From the NCBI RefSeq assembly GCF_004339465.1, contig NZ_SMFY01000007.1:1-64000 (forward strand): a DNA stretch of 64,000 nucleotides, written 5' to 3'. The DNA comes from Ancylobacter aquaticus (GTDB lineage Bacteria > Pseudomonadota > Alphaproteobacteria > Rhizobiales > Xanthobacteraceae). Positions 8,971 to 16,132 of this stretch are shown here, piece by piece (position 1 is the stretch's first letter; each line of letters starts with the position of its first letter). A program made the translations under genes and the position numbers. The notes under the pieces are model-generated. The model made no database searches, was not told the origin of the DNA, and worked only from the letters and a program-made list of their open reading frames with translations.

Positions 8971-8995
8971 GGAACCATTGCCGCAACGGTCCGTT
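8971..8995 (+). promoter_or_regulatory. Putative EcfG (general stress sigma) promoter
   Basis: GGAAC (8971-8975), sixteen bases, then CGTT (8992-8995). This matches the alphaproteobacterial EcfG/SigT consensus GGAAC-N16/17-CGTT exactly. The ATG of the DUF982 gene lies 26 nt after the -10, giving a short leader. It would place that gene under the PhyR-NepR-EcfG general stress response. The match is direct; its use is inference. Confidence 0.6.
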
Positions 8996-9020
8996 TTCCG
9001 CCGACAACCCGGGAAATTCC

Positions 9021-9269
9021 ATGATTGCGCCCCTGTCACCAACCACGCCCCACGCGTTCGATCCGCCGCTGAGCCTGACGGTCAACGGCGACAGCGTGAC
9101 TGTCGCCACGCTGGACGAGGCGCTGTCCTTCGCCGAGCGGCACCCACTTCCCGAGGGCGACTATGAGGGCATGATCCGCCGCCTTCAGGGTTCGCACAGC
9201 GCCGAGGCGATGACGGAGGCGGCGAACGCCTTTCGCTGGTGGGCGCAATCGAACGGGCTGACGCGCTGA
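9021..9269 (+). CDS. DUF982 family small protein
   Basis: 82 residues from MIAPLSPTTPHAFDPP. The body fits the DUF982 pattern: F.PPLSLTV, TVATLDEALSFAERHP, and a C-terminal block ending EAANAFRWWAQSNGL. DUF982 proteins are small, soluble and common in Hyphomicrobiales, with no known biochemical role. The longest frame starts 19 codons earlier, but that start would fall inside the predicted -35/-10 region. The ribosome site (GGGAAA) is weak. The gene stands alone between a consensus EcfG-type promoter and a tRNA on the opposite strand. Confidence 0.75.
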   Translation: MIAPLSPTTPHAFDPPLSLTVNGDSVTVATLDEALSFAERHPLPEGDYEGMIRRLQGSHSAEAMTEAANAFRWWAQSNGLTR

Positions 9270-9353
9270 CGCCTACGAATGCCGCACCCCAACGCGCCCG
9301 AAGGACGGGTAGTTCGGTGATGGAAAGACGGCGATGATCGGCAGGGAACGGAA

Positions 9354-9428
9354 TGGTGGGCGCGACAGGGATTGAACCTGTGACCCCCTCGATGTCAACG
9401 AGGTGCTCTCCCGCTGAGCTACGCGCCC
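9354..9428 (-). tRNA. tRNA-Val (anticodon GAC)
   Basis: A complete 75-nt cloverleaf on the minus strand. Acceptor GGGCGCG pairs with CGCGCCC, the D arm is GCTC-AGCGGGA-GAGC, and the anticodon arm is CCTCG-TTGACAT-CGAGG with anticodon GAC. The T arm is ACAGG-TTCAATC-CCTGT, and the 3' CCA is encoded. It reads GUC and, by wobble, GUU valine codons. Confidence 0.97.
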
Positions 9429-9563
9429 ATTCCGTGGTCTCTTGCGAGCGGGGCTCCCCTATAACCAGAACCCTGCACCCGCGCAAGCGGGGAATGACGG
9501 CTGTGGATGGCGCTGTCGATCAACACGCAATCGCGCCGCGCTTTCACGCGCCGCGCGGCGTCT

Positions 9564-9923
9564 CTACGCCGCCAGCATCTTGCCGACCTCGTTGACCAGA
9601 TCGCGCAGATGGAAGGGCTTGGAGAGCACCTTCGCGTCTTTCGGCGCCTGGCTGCCGGCATTGAGCGCCACCGCCGCGAAGCCGGTGATGAACATCACCT
9701 TTATATCAGGGTCGAGATCGGTGGCGCGGCGGGCGAGTTCGATGCCGTCCATCTCCGGCATCACGATGTCGGTGAGGAGCAGTTCAAAGGGCTCTTCGCG
9801 CAGCCGGTCATAGGCGGAGCGGCCATTGTCGAAGTCAACGACCTCGTAGCCGGCGTTCTGCAGCGCTTTCACCAGAAAGCGGCGCATGTCGTTGTCGTCT
9901 TCGGCGAGCAGGATCTTGAGCAT
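9564..9923 (-). CDS. cpdR: CpdR-type single-domain response regulator
   Basis: 119 residues, only a receiver domain. It starts MLKILLAEDDNDMRRFLVKA and has the acidic pocket DD near residue 10, the phospho-acceptor Asp in LLLTDIVMPEMDG, the conserved Thr in FITGFA and Lys in VLSKPF. The match to CpdR is close along its length. In Caulobacter, CpdR is phosphorylated through the CckA-ChpT relay and, when unphosphorylated, delivers ClpXP to the cell pole to degrade CtrA and other substrates. This ATG has AGGA 8 nt upstream; the longer frame starts in Arg-rich sequence and is unlikely. Confidence 0.9.
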   Translation of the reverse strand: MLKILLAEDDNDMRRFLVKALQNAGYEVVDFDNGRSAYDRLREEPFELLLTDIVMPEMDGIELARRATDLDPDIKVMFITGFAAVALNAGSQAPKDAKVLSKPFHLRDLVNEVGKMLAA

Positions 9924-10185
9924 CCCGGGCATCCTGATTGTCTTGAGGCGGCGAGATCGGCGTCGGGCAGGCCGACGCGCGCATGCCCGCCGCATGCACA
10001 TTCTCCTTGGGTACTCCAGCGCCCCTTAGCACATCGTGAACGCCGCCCCCTTCCCGCACCGGCGGCCTCTCGCGGACGTGTTCACAAAAACCGCCGCGCT
10101 CGCGCCACCGCCGCATTCCGCCTTGCGGGGCGTCATGTTAGAGACGTTGAGGCCCGCGCGCGGCGGTGCCGGAAGCGGATGAGGA

Positions 10186-11067
10186 ATGATGGCCGTCATC
10201 GCCGATCTGATCGACCCCGCCTTCGAGATCGTGCAGCCAGCCTCGCTTCGCGCCCCGTTCCTGTTCAATTCGCCCCATAGCGGGGTGGTCTATCCCCGCG
10301 ACTTCGTCAGCCAGTCGCGGCTCGAACTCCCGGTGCTGCGCCGCTCCGAGGACAGTTTCGTCGACGAGTTGTTCGCCCAGGTGACGCGCTTCGGCATGGG
10401 GTTCATGCGCGCGCATTTTCCGCGCTGCTATCTCGACGTGAATCGTGAACCCTATGAGCTCGACCCGCGCATGTTTGACGGGCGGCTGCCGGCCTATGCC
10501 AACACGCGCTCCATGCGGGTTGCCGGCGGGCTCGGTACCATTGCCCGCATCGTCGGCGAGGCGCAGGAGATCTATGGCCGCCGCATTCCGGTGGACGAGG
10601 CAATTGCGCGCATCGAATCGCTGTACAAGCCCTACCACCGCTCGCTGCGGCAGTTGATGGTGCAGATGCAGCGCAGCTTTGGCGTCGCTGTGCTGGTGGA
10701 TTGCCACTCGATGCCTTCGGGCTGCCAGCGCGATGCACGCATCGACATCGTGCTGGGCGACCGCTACGGCACGAGCTGCGCCGGGATCATCCCCGATACG
10801 ATCGAAGCGGAACTACGCCGGCGCGGCTATTCGGTGGTGCGCAACAAGCCCTATGCCGGCGGCTTCATCACCGAGCATTACGGCAACCCGGCCTCCGGAA
10901 TGCACGCCGTGCAGATCGAGATCAACCGCGCCCTCTACATGCGCGAGGCGACGTATCAACCCTCCGAAAATTTCGAAATCGTGCAGAATGACCTGCTGGA
11001 GGTGGCGCTGGCGCTCGCCGAGGTGCCCCATCTGGAGCTGGCACCGCTGCGGACCGCTGCTGAATAA
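10186..11067 (+). CDS. N-formylglutamate amidohydrolase family protein
   Basis: 293 residues (ATGATG start behind GAGGA). The family pattern is clear: NSPHSGVVYP (28-37), the acidic RRSEDSFVDELF, DVNREPYELDPRMF, the metal-site LVDCHSMPS and the C-terminal HAVQIEINRALYM. Members deformylate N-formylglutamate in histidine breakdown (HutG type) or related N-formyl compounds. No hut genes are nearby, so the substrate here is open. It is divergent from cpdR. Downstream lies an AT-rich stretch with no gene. Confidence 0.85.
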   Translation: MMAVIADLIDPAFEIVQPASLRAPFLFNSPHSGVVYPRDFVSQSRLELPVLRRSEDSFVDELFAQVTRFGMGFMRAHFPRCYLDVNREPYELDPRMFDGRLPAYANTRSMRVAGGLGTIARIVGEAQEIYGRRIPVDEAIARIESLYKPYHRSLRQLMVQMQRSFGVAVLVDCHSMPSGCQRDARIDIVLGDRYGTSCAGIIPDTIEAELRRRGYSVVRNKPYAGGFITEHYGNPASGMHAVQIEINRALYMREATYQPSENFEIVQNDLLEVALALAEVPHLELAPLRTAAE

Positions 11068-11346
11068 ACTATATTTATCAATTACTTAAGTGTCCGTGAC
11101 CAAATTTTTGATGGGGTGATGTAAAAAACCTCAGGAAGAGCCTTGCATTTTAAACATGCGAGCTATACCAATTCTGCACGCTCGGTTCCGGGGCGAAATT
11201 CCACTACCGATGGATCGGTCAAAGCTGCCTGAAAGGCGGAGGGAATTCCAGTCTGCAAGGATTGGCGGGCTCTTTCGGGAGCTCACGGAACCGCAACGGG
11301 ATGACCGCAAGATGGCAAAGCCACGGCAGGCATCTTCGTCCGGCGC
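11068..11346. other. Gene-free segment after the amidohydrolase
   Basis: The first 100 bases are AT-rich for this genome (TATATTTATCAATTACTTAA and following). A small hairpin, GCAT-TTTAAAC-ATGC, lies at about 11146-11160. The open frame through the rest has no ribosome site and unconvincing composition. Nothing here supports a protein gene. It adjoins the 3' end of small RNA copy 1. Confidence 0.5.
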
Positions 11347-11446
11347 AAAAGAAAGAGGCCGCTTACGCAGCGCGCAAGCGGCCCAAGTCTAGGGAGGAAA
11401 CGCCCAAGGAGGGCTGTACGCAGCGACGCCAATCGCTGGGTACGAG
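11347..11446 (-). ncRNA. CUCC-rich small RNA, copy 1 of 3
   Basis: Transcribed leftwards, about 100 nt, with the 5' end estimated from the -10. In order: hairpin AGCGA-TTGGCG-TCGCT (11437-11422); hairpin GCCC-TCCTT-GGGC (11414-11402); unpaired TTTCCTCCCTAGACTT; and a 12-bp terminator stem GGCCGCTTGCGC-GCT-GCGTAAGCGGCC (11383-11357) followed by TCTTTCTTTT. Two CCUCC-type motifs could pair with Shine-Dalgarno sequences. It shares a 31-nt identical core with copies 2 and 3. The layout recalls the anti-SD small RNAs known as alpha-r14, CcsR and cuckoo RNAs; membership is not shown. Function unknown. Confidence 0.75.
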
Positions 11447-11452
11447 TGCAAG

Positions 11453-11479
11453 ATGTAGGTGCATTGCGGATTAATCAAG
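11453..11479 (-). promoter_or_regulatory. Candidate promoter of small RNA copy 1
   Basis: On the minus strand CTTGAT (11479-11474) and CTACAT (11458-11453) stand 15 nt apart. The -10-like hexamer is 21 nt before the UUGGCG loop, nearly the same offset as in copies 2 and 3. CTTGATT-N13-CCTACAT also resembles a heat-shock (RpoH) promoter. Suggestive only. Confidence 0.35.
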
Positions 11480-12231
11480 GCACCCATCGGCGGTTTCTGG
11501 CATACCAAATACGGTAGCGGGCTCGGTGTGGTATTATTGCCGCATTCGACGGTATAAAAATACTTTTCAGGAGTGCGGGTCGCCCTGACGGGCGTTGACG
11601 GGCCGACCGGGGGGTCGCGGCGCGTCAGCGCCCGCTTCCGTTAGGCTCGCCGTAGCCCGCCGCGCGAGCACGCCTCCATGCGGGCGCGCTTCAGATCGGC
11701 GTTCATATCCGGCGCTCAAAGCCGCCGCTCTCCAAAGCCCGCGAACCTGCCCCACGCTGGCCCGCCCAAATCGGCGTGCTCCAGACGGGGCTCTCCAAGC
11801 CGCGCGCTCAAAGCCACGCGCTCAAAATCCGGCGTTCCAAACCGGCATGCCGCCCCGCCGTTCCCCCTTTTGGACACAGCCGCACGCACCGGCGCGGACC
11901 CTCCCGGAGGGTTGCCTGCCCTTTCCAGGGCCGGGCCGCTTTGCCGGCAAACGCTCCCGGCTCTCCGTCTCTGGTTTCGGCCGGGATGACGGGGCCGTCG
12001 AGGGCATTCCAAACGCCCTCCCGCCCGTGCTGGCCCGCAGGCGCCTCGCTGGCGCATTCCGGTGTGGCATGCCTGACGCGTTACCGCACCGCGCGCTCTC
12101 CCAGATCAGGGGTTCCCACTGCGGACCGCACAGACGCGCGCTGGCGCCTCGTCAATGGGCGCAGGATATCAGCCGGTTGGCCTCCGGCACTGGAAGGCAG
12201 CGACGAGAGGCGCAAGAGAACGGCTTGGCCC
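11480..12231. other. Gene-free 750-bp segment between small RNA copies 1 and 2
   Basis: No convincing protein gene. The left 90 bases are AT-richer (GTATAAAAATACTTTTCAGG). From about 11690 to 11850 there is a run of degenerate short repeats built from CTCAAAGCC, CTCTCCAA(A)GCC and (A)AATC(C)GGCG units, which keeps several frames open by chance. Around 11950-11990 a CCGGGATGACGG piece resembles the dispersed REP-like repeat. Long open frames on both strands lack ribosome sites and shift composition along their length. Confidence 0.55.
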
Positions 12232-12333
12232 AAAAGAAAGAGGCCGCTTACGCAGTGCGCAAGCGGCCCAAGTCTAGGGAGGAAACGCCCAAGAAGGGCG
12301 GCGACAGCGTGACGCCAATCACGCCGCCGCAAC
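12232..12333 (-). ncRNA. CUCC-rich small RNA, copy 2 of 3
   Basis: Same order as copy 1. The first hairpin is GCGTGA-TTGGCG-TCACGC (12324-12307): the stem differs from copy 1 on both sides while the UUGGCG loop is kept, a compensatory change. Then come GCCC-TTCTT-GGGC, the unpaired TTTCCTCCCTAGACTT, and the terminator GGCCGCTTGCGC-ACT-GCGTAAGCGGCC (12268-12242) followed by TCTTTCTTTT. The second CUCC motif is altered to UUCUU in this copy, which may change its targets. It has the best promoter of the three. Confidence 0.78.
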
Positions 12334-12339
12334 GCAATA

Positions 12340-12368
12340 ACCATAAGCTCCCGGCGTTCGCCTGACAA
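12340..12368 (-). promoter_or_regulatory. Sigma-70-like promoter of small RNA copy 2
   Basis: Minus strand TTGTCA (12368-12363), 17-nt spacer, TATGGT (12345-12340). The expected start, about 7 nt on, gives a transcript near 102 nt ending at the copy 2 terminator. Only one base of the -35 departs from TTGACA. Confidence 0.6.
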
Positions 12369-12587
12369 CCGCCAAGCGAAAGAAACGAAACTGCCAATTG
12401 GTCGCAGGCGTTCAAATGATGACAATCGCGCGTCCTACGCGCGTCCAGCCCACCGTGCCGCTGAACCGCTGGCATGGCCGGGACTAAGCGCGGGAGATAT
12501 TCGTAATCCCGCGCACCGGCACGGCTGCGCGGCCGGGCGCAGACAAGGCGCCGGCGACGAAAACTGTTAAATTTCAAGAGGTTGCTG

Positions 12588-12687
12588 AAAAAGAAAGGGG
12601 CCGCTCACGTTGCCGGAGCGGCCCAAGTCTAGGGAGGAAACGCCCAAGGAGGGCGGCGGTAAGGCGACGCCAATCGCTCTACCGCGC
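12588..12687 (-). ncRNA. CUCC-rich small RNA, copy 3 of 3
   Basis: The most diverged copy but with the same plan. The first hairpin is GCGA-TTGGCG-TCGC, followed by GCCC-TCCTT-GGGC, the identical TTTCCTCCCTAGACTT, and a terminator GGGCCGCTC/GAGCGGCCC (12624-12616 with 12606-12598) followed by a CTTTCTTTTT tract. The terminator stem has changed on both arms relative to copies 1 and 2 (CTT/AAG to CTC/GAG), again preserving pairing. Conservation of structure over sequence outside the core argues for an RNA rather than a peptide. Confidence 0.75.
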
Positions 12688-12693
12688 TGCAAT

Positions 12694-12722
12694 AATATGG
12701 CAGGTTCACTTCTCCGGCGCAA
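12694..12722 (-). promoter_or_regulatory. Candidate promoter of small RNA copy 3
   Basis: Minus strand TTGCGC (12722-12717), 17-nt spacer, CATATT (12699-12694), 21 nt before the conserved UUGGCG loop. The offset from -10 to loop agrees with copies 1 and 2 within one base. The -35 is weak. Confidence 0.45.
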
Positions 12723-12938
12723 CGACTGAATTGCCCATTTCTTGACCATGCCGGAATGGCAGCCATGCGTGGAACGCGGGGCATTTTTGACGAGCGCCCC
12801 TCATTTGGCGCGGGCCCGCCTTGCCGCAACGGCACCGGCCCCTCGTTGCTGGATGATTGCCGTGCCCGCCGCCTGTCGCTAGGAGTGGAAGCGGCGGGCG
12901 GCGGGCGCCGGCATGTGCAAGCGACAGGGGCAGGGCCG

Positions 12939-13724
12939 ATGGGTGCGGTGGACTTCGAGATTTTCGTCGACGAACTCGCCACCGTGTCCGGCCAGGCCAT
13001 CCTTCCCTTCTTCCGCACCGCGCTGGGTGTCGAGGACAAGAGCCGCGGCGCGGTGTTCGATCCGGTGACGGCCGCCGACCGCGCGGCCGAGCAGGCAATG
13101 CGCGCCCTCATCCGCCGCACCTTTCCCAGCCATGGCGTGCGCGGCGAAGAATTTCCCGACGAGGGCATCGATGCCGACTATGTCTGGGTGCTCGACCCGA
13201 TCGACGGCACCAAATCGTTCATCAGCGGCATGCCGGCCTGGGGAACGTTGATCGGCCTGTGCCGGCAGGGCCAGCCGGTCTACGGCATGATGCACCAGCC
13301 CTTCATCCGCGAGCGCTTCACCGGCGACGGCCAGCAGGCGCGCTATCGCGGGCCGGCGGGCGACCGGCGGCTCACCGTGCGCCATTGCGGCGGCCTCGGT
13401 GAGGCGGTGATGATGACCACCAGTCCGCTGCTGATGGAAGAGGACAACCGCGCCCTCTATACGCAGGTGGAGAAGCGCGTGCGCCTGCCGCGCTATGGCG
13501 GCGACTGCTACGCCTATTGCATGCTCGCCGCCGGCCATGTCGATCTCGTCATCGAGACCAATCTGAACGATTTCGACATATTGCCCCTCACCCCCATCGT
13601 GCAGGGCGCCGGCGGCATCGTCACCAATTGGGAAGGCGGCACGGATCTCACCAGCGGGCGCGTCGTCGCCTCGGGCGATCGCCGGGTGCATGACGAGGCG
13701 CTGAGCGTGCTCAACCGGGGCTGA
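12939..13724 (+). CDS. hisN: Histidinol-phosphatase, inositol monophosphatase family
   Basis: 261 residues from MGAVDFEIF, with AGGGG upstream; a 61-codon upstream extension of the frame has poor composition. Motifs of the Mg-dependent IMPase fold are in order: VTAADRAAEQAMR, GEEF, the metal-binding DPIDGTKSFISG and a late NDFDILPLTPIV. This form is the alphaproteobacterial HisN, which removes phosphate from histidinol phosphate in the last steps of histidine synthesis; an inositol-phosphatase role cannot be ruled out from sequence alone. No other his genes are in the window. Confidence 0.8.
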   Translation: MGAVDFEIFVDELATVSGQAILPFFRTALGVEDKSRGAVFDPVTAADRAAEQAMRALIRRTFPSHGVRGEEFPDEGIDADYVWVLDPIDGTKSFISGMPAWGTLIGLCRQGQPVYGMMHQPFIRERFTGDGQQARYRGPAGDRRLTVRHCGGLGEAVMMTTSPLLMEEDNRALYTQVEKRVRLPRYGGDCYAYCMLAAGHVDLVIETNLNDFDILPLTPIVQGAGGIVTNWEGGTDLTSGRVVASGDRRVHDEALSVLNRG

Positions 13725-13762
13725 CCGCCCCACCGCCGGATCAGATTACGCCCCTCAGGCGA

Positions 13763-14722
13763 TCACGCTGCCGCGCTGCCGGGGATGAAGGCGTCGAAGG
13801 CGGCCAGCAGCGGCTCGCGGAACAGGTCGCGCTCCTGCAGCAATTCGTGGCGGGCGCCCGGAATGATGATGTGTGCGCCGGCAATGAGCCGCGTCCCGAG
13901 ATGCTCGATGCTCGGCGTGCAGACGATCTTGTCCGCGCCGGCGCCCACCATCAGCAGCGGCTGGCGGATCGCACGCGCCGAAGCCGGATCGGCCAGCGTC
14001 TCCATCAGATCGAAGGCGGCCTTCACCCAGCCGATGGTCGGGGGGCCGACATCGAGCTGCGGCTGCTCCATGGAAATCGTCAGGTTGCGGGCGAAGCGGA
14101 CCTCGTCGGAGGTCAGGCGATTGCCGTCGAAATGCACCTCGTGCATCGGCCGCACCCGGCGGGTCGGCACATAGGCTCGCGACAGGCCGACGAAAGACAG
14201 CGTGCGCGCCAGCCGCCGGGCGGCTACGTCGTGCTTGAGCAGCGAGAGGTCGAGCATAGGTGCGACGAGAAACATGCGCTCGAAGAACGACCCGCCACGT
14301 CGCGCATGGTCGAGCAGGATCGCCGCGCCCATCGAATGGGCAAGGGCGAAACAGGGGCCCGGCATGTCCGGCAGCACGGCCTCTTTCAGCAGCGCCTCGA
14401 TATCCAGCTGGTAGTCGGCGAAGTCCCTTACATGTCCCTTCATCGGGTTTGACAACAGCCGCTGCGAGCCGCCCTGCCCGCGCCAGTCGAGCGCGGCCAC
14501 CGCGAAGCCCCGCTCCAGCAGGTCGCGCACCGTCTCGAAATATTTCTCGATCTTTTCCGTCCGGCCGGGAAAGACGCAGACCGTGCCGTAGCCGCCGCCC
14601 CTCTCCGGATTCCAGCGCGCAAAGCGCAGCCGGACCCCGTCGGACGTGGTGACGAAGCCGCAAACCGCACCTTCCGGCACGGGGTTGTCCCGGGTGCTGT
14701 AGAGAATGGGGTCGGACTGCAT
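13763..14722 (-). CDS. Alpha/beta hydrolase, lysophospholipase-like
   Basis: 319 residues, cytoplasmic. The fold shows an oxyanion region (VCVFPGRTEKIEKYF), DWRGQGGS, the nucleophile elbow AHSMGAAI, the acid in VGAGADKIV and the final His in GARHELLQER. The order and the Arg/Glu-rich early block match the PldB (lysophospholipase L2) group, which acts on monoacyl lipids. The elbow is A-H-S-M-G rather than GxSxG, as in many PldB relatives. It converges on hisN with a short gap and is probably monocistronic. Confidence 0.8.
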   Translation of the reverse strand: MQSDPILYSTRDNPVPEGAVCGFVTTSDGVRLRFARWNPERGGGYGTVCVFPGRTEKIEKYFETVRDLLERGFAVAALDWRGQGGSQRLLSNPMKGHVRDFADYQLDIEALLKEAVLPDMPGPCFALAHSMGAAILLDHARRGGSFFERMFLVAPMLDLSLLKHDVAARRLARTLSFVGLSRAYVPTRRVRPMHEVHFDGNRLTSDEVRFARNLTISMEQPQLDVGPPTIGWVKAAFDLMETLADPASARAIRQPLLMVGAGADKIVCTPSIEHLGTRLIAGAHIIIPGARHELLQERDLFREPLLAAFDAFIPGSAAA

Positions 14723-14814
14723 GTGGCCGCGCGCTGGTTTCGCCCCTGCGGCTTATAGCGGAGCCCGCCCGCGCGGCAAGCGCGCAATACGGCGCAAGGG
14801 CGCAAACGCCGCCT

Positions 14815-15198
14815 TCAATAACGCTTGTCGCCGAAGCCGATCACCTTCATGCCGCTGATGGCGCCGGACGCCCCGTCCACCACCACCTGCACGCGCTCGC
14901 CGCGCGGCCCGTTGGCTTCAAGCAGGATGGTAGCGCCGCGCCGGCGGATCACCGAAATGTTCGAGAAGCCCCGCCCCCGGAGCATCCGCACCGCCGCGTC
15001 GGCGTCGACCGGCCCGCTCGCCCGCCCGCGCGCCGGTGGCGCGTCATAAGGCGCGTAGGGGCCGGGGCTCGGCGCATACGGGCCCGGCGGGGGACGGTAA
15101 TTCTGGGCGAGCGCCTGCATCCCCCCCGGCACAGGGGGGGGAAGCGTTCCGAGCAGCAGTCCCACTGCGACGATCAGCACCGTCGATGCCCGCGCCAT
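14815..15198 (-). CDS. Exported Pro-rich protein with a PepSY-like C-terminal domain
   Basis: 127 residues from MARASTVLIVAVGLLLGTLP. A signal peptide is followed by a Pro/Tyr-rich linker with PxPYAPSPGPYAPY repeats. A C-terminal domain of about 55 residues (VDADAAVRMLRGRGFSNIS to the end, with ILLEANGPRGERVQVVVDG) looks like a single PepSY-type unit. The larger gene at 16133-17116 has the same plan. Function unknown; periplasmic location expected. A TTG 14 codons upstream could extend it. Confidence 0.65.
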   Translation of the reverse strand: MARASTVLIVAVGLLLGTLPPPVPGGMQALAQNYRPPPGPYAPSPGPYAPYDAPPARGRASGPVDADAAVRMLRGRGFSNISVIRRRGATILLEANGPRGERVQVVVDGASGAISGMKVIGFGDKRY

Positions 15199-15370
15199 CA
15201 CTCCACACCGTCCCTCGAATTGGCGAGTATCGAACCTCAAACCCTTAAGAACCCGGCACTGAATGTCGCCCGAGCGGGCCGTTCATCCGCCGTTCATCGG
15301 GCGCCAAGGCGCCGCCCGAGATTTGCCTCGCCGGCCCTTGCGCGCCGAAAAGCCCTTCCTATCTCGAATT

Positions 15371-15455
15371 GGTACCGGCCAGAAGGCGGTACGTGAACCG
15401 GGTCCGGCTCCCTCGAGAGGACCCTTCTGCATGTCGCTTTACGTGAGGATATGCC
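15371..15455 (+). promoter_or_regulatory. ROSE-type RNA thermometer in the hsp20 leader
   Basis: The leader folds into successive hairpins: GTACCG(15372-15377)/CGGTAC(15387-15392), then GGGTCC(15400-15405)/GGACCC(15419-15424), then a final one in which GCAT(15429-15432) pairs ATGC(15451-15454). In the last hairpin the TCGCT box (15434-15438) faces the Shine-Dalgarno AGGA (15446-15449). A U(U/C)GCU box opposite AGGA next to a small heat-shock gene is the signature of ROSE elements, which block translation at low temperature and melt on heating. Seen directly: pairings and box. Inferred: temperature response. Confidence 0.75.
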
Positions 15456-15926
15456 ATGCGTACGTTTGATCTTACCCCCCTGCACCGTTCGACCGTCGGC
15501 TTCGATCGCCTGTTCTCGCTGCTCGATCAGGTCGGCAATGTCGACACAGGCGCGACTTACCCCCCCTACAATATCGAGCGCACGGGCGAGACTGCCTATC
15601 GCATCACCGTCGCCGTCGCCGGCTTCACCGAGGACGACCTGTCCATCGAGGTGAAGGAAAACGGCCTGTCCATCCGGGGCGATCGCAAGGCCGATGCCGG
15701 CAAGAACGCCGATGTGCTCTATCAGGGAATCGCTGCCCGCGCCTTCGAGCGCCGCTTCCAGCTCGCCGACCATGTCGAGGTGCGCGGCGCCAGCCTTGCC
15801 AACGGCCTGCTGCATGTGGAGCTGGTGCGCGAAATACCCGAGGCGATGAAGCCCCGCACCATCCCGATTTCGTCCGGCGGCACCGCCCCGCGCGTGATCG
15901 AGGCGCGGACCAGCGCGGCGGCGTGA
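15456..15926 (+). CDS. Small heat shock protein, Hsp20/alpha-crystallin family
   Basis: 156 residues. The alpha-crystallin domain spans about 37-135: PPYNIERTGETAYRITVAVAGF, DDLSIEVKENGLSIRGDR, and the closing GASLANGLLHVELVRE. The C-terminal tail carries the I-x-I anchor IPI needed for oligomer assembly. These proteins hold unfolded proteins for refolding by ClpB/DnaK. The start ATG is 6 nt after AGGA, and that site lies in the predicted thermometer hairpin. Sequence type is the HspD/IbpA class of rhizobia. Confidence 0.92.
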   Translation: MRTFDLTPLHRSTVGFDRLFSLLDQVGNVDTGATYPPYNIERTGETAYRITVAVAGFTEDDLSIEVKENGLSIRGDRKADAGKNADVLYQGIAARAFERRFQLADHVEVRGASLANGLLHVELVREIPEAMKPRTIPISSGGTAPRVIEARTSAAA

Positions 15927-16045
15927 GGCGTCGTCCCGAGGCGGGTGGATTGACCGCCCCCGCTTCGGGCACGGCCCCGACGAGGGCCTACCGGCCGGGT
16001 GAGGACCCCTCCCCCTTCTTCCATCCCGGCCTCAGCTGAACGCAA

Positions 16046-16080
16046 AACGGGCGCCCCGGCGGACCACCGGGGCGCCCGTT
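16046..16080. terminator. Strong bidirectional terminator
   Basis: A perfect 14-bp stem AACGGGCGCCCCGG/CCGGGGCGCCCGTT with a 7-base loop, followed by TT on the plus strand and TTTT on the minus strand. It separates the convergent hsp20 gene and the Pro-rich exported-protein gene at 16133-17116. Confidence 0.85.
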
Positions 16081-16132
16081 TCGATTCGGGACCGAATTCC
16101 TCGCTTGCCGTTGCGGCCTTCGCCGGCCGTGC

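Noticed and set aside
11595-12365. 256-codon plus-strand frame in the small RNA region
   Set aside because: No ribosome site, Pro/Arg-rich product of varying composition, and it runs across small RNA copy 2 on the other strand.
12248-12749. Shared peptide LGVSSLDLGR in minus-strand frames over small RNA copies 2 and 3
   Set aside because: The similarity comes from the conserved RNA core. The copies lack a common start codon and ribosome site, and changes outside the core preserve stems rather than codons.
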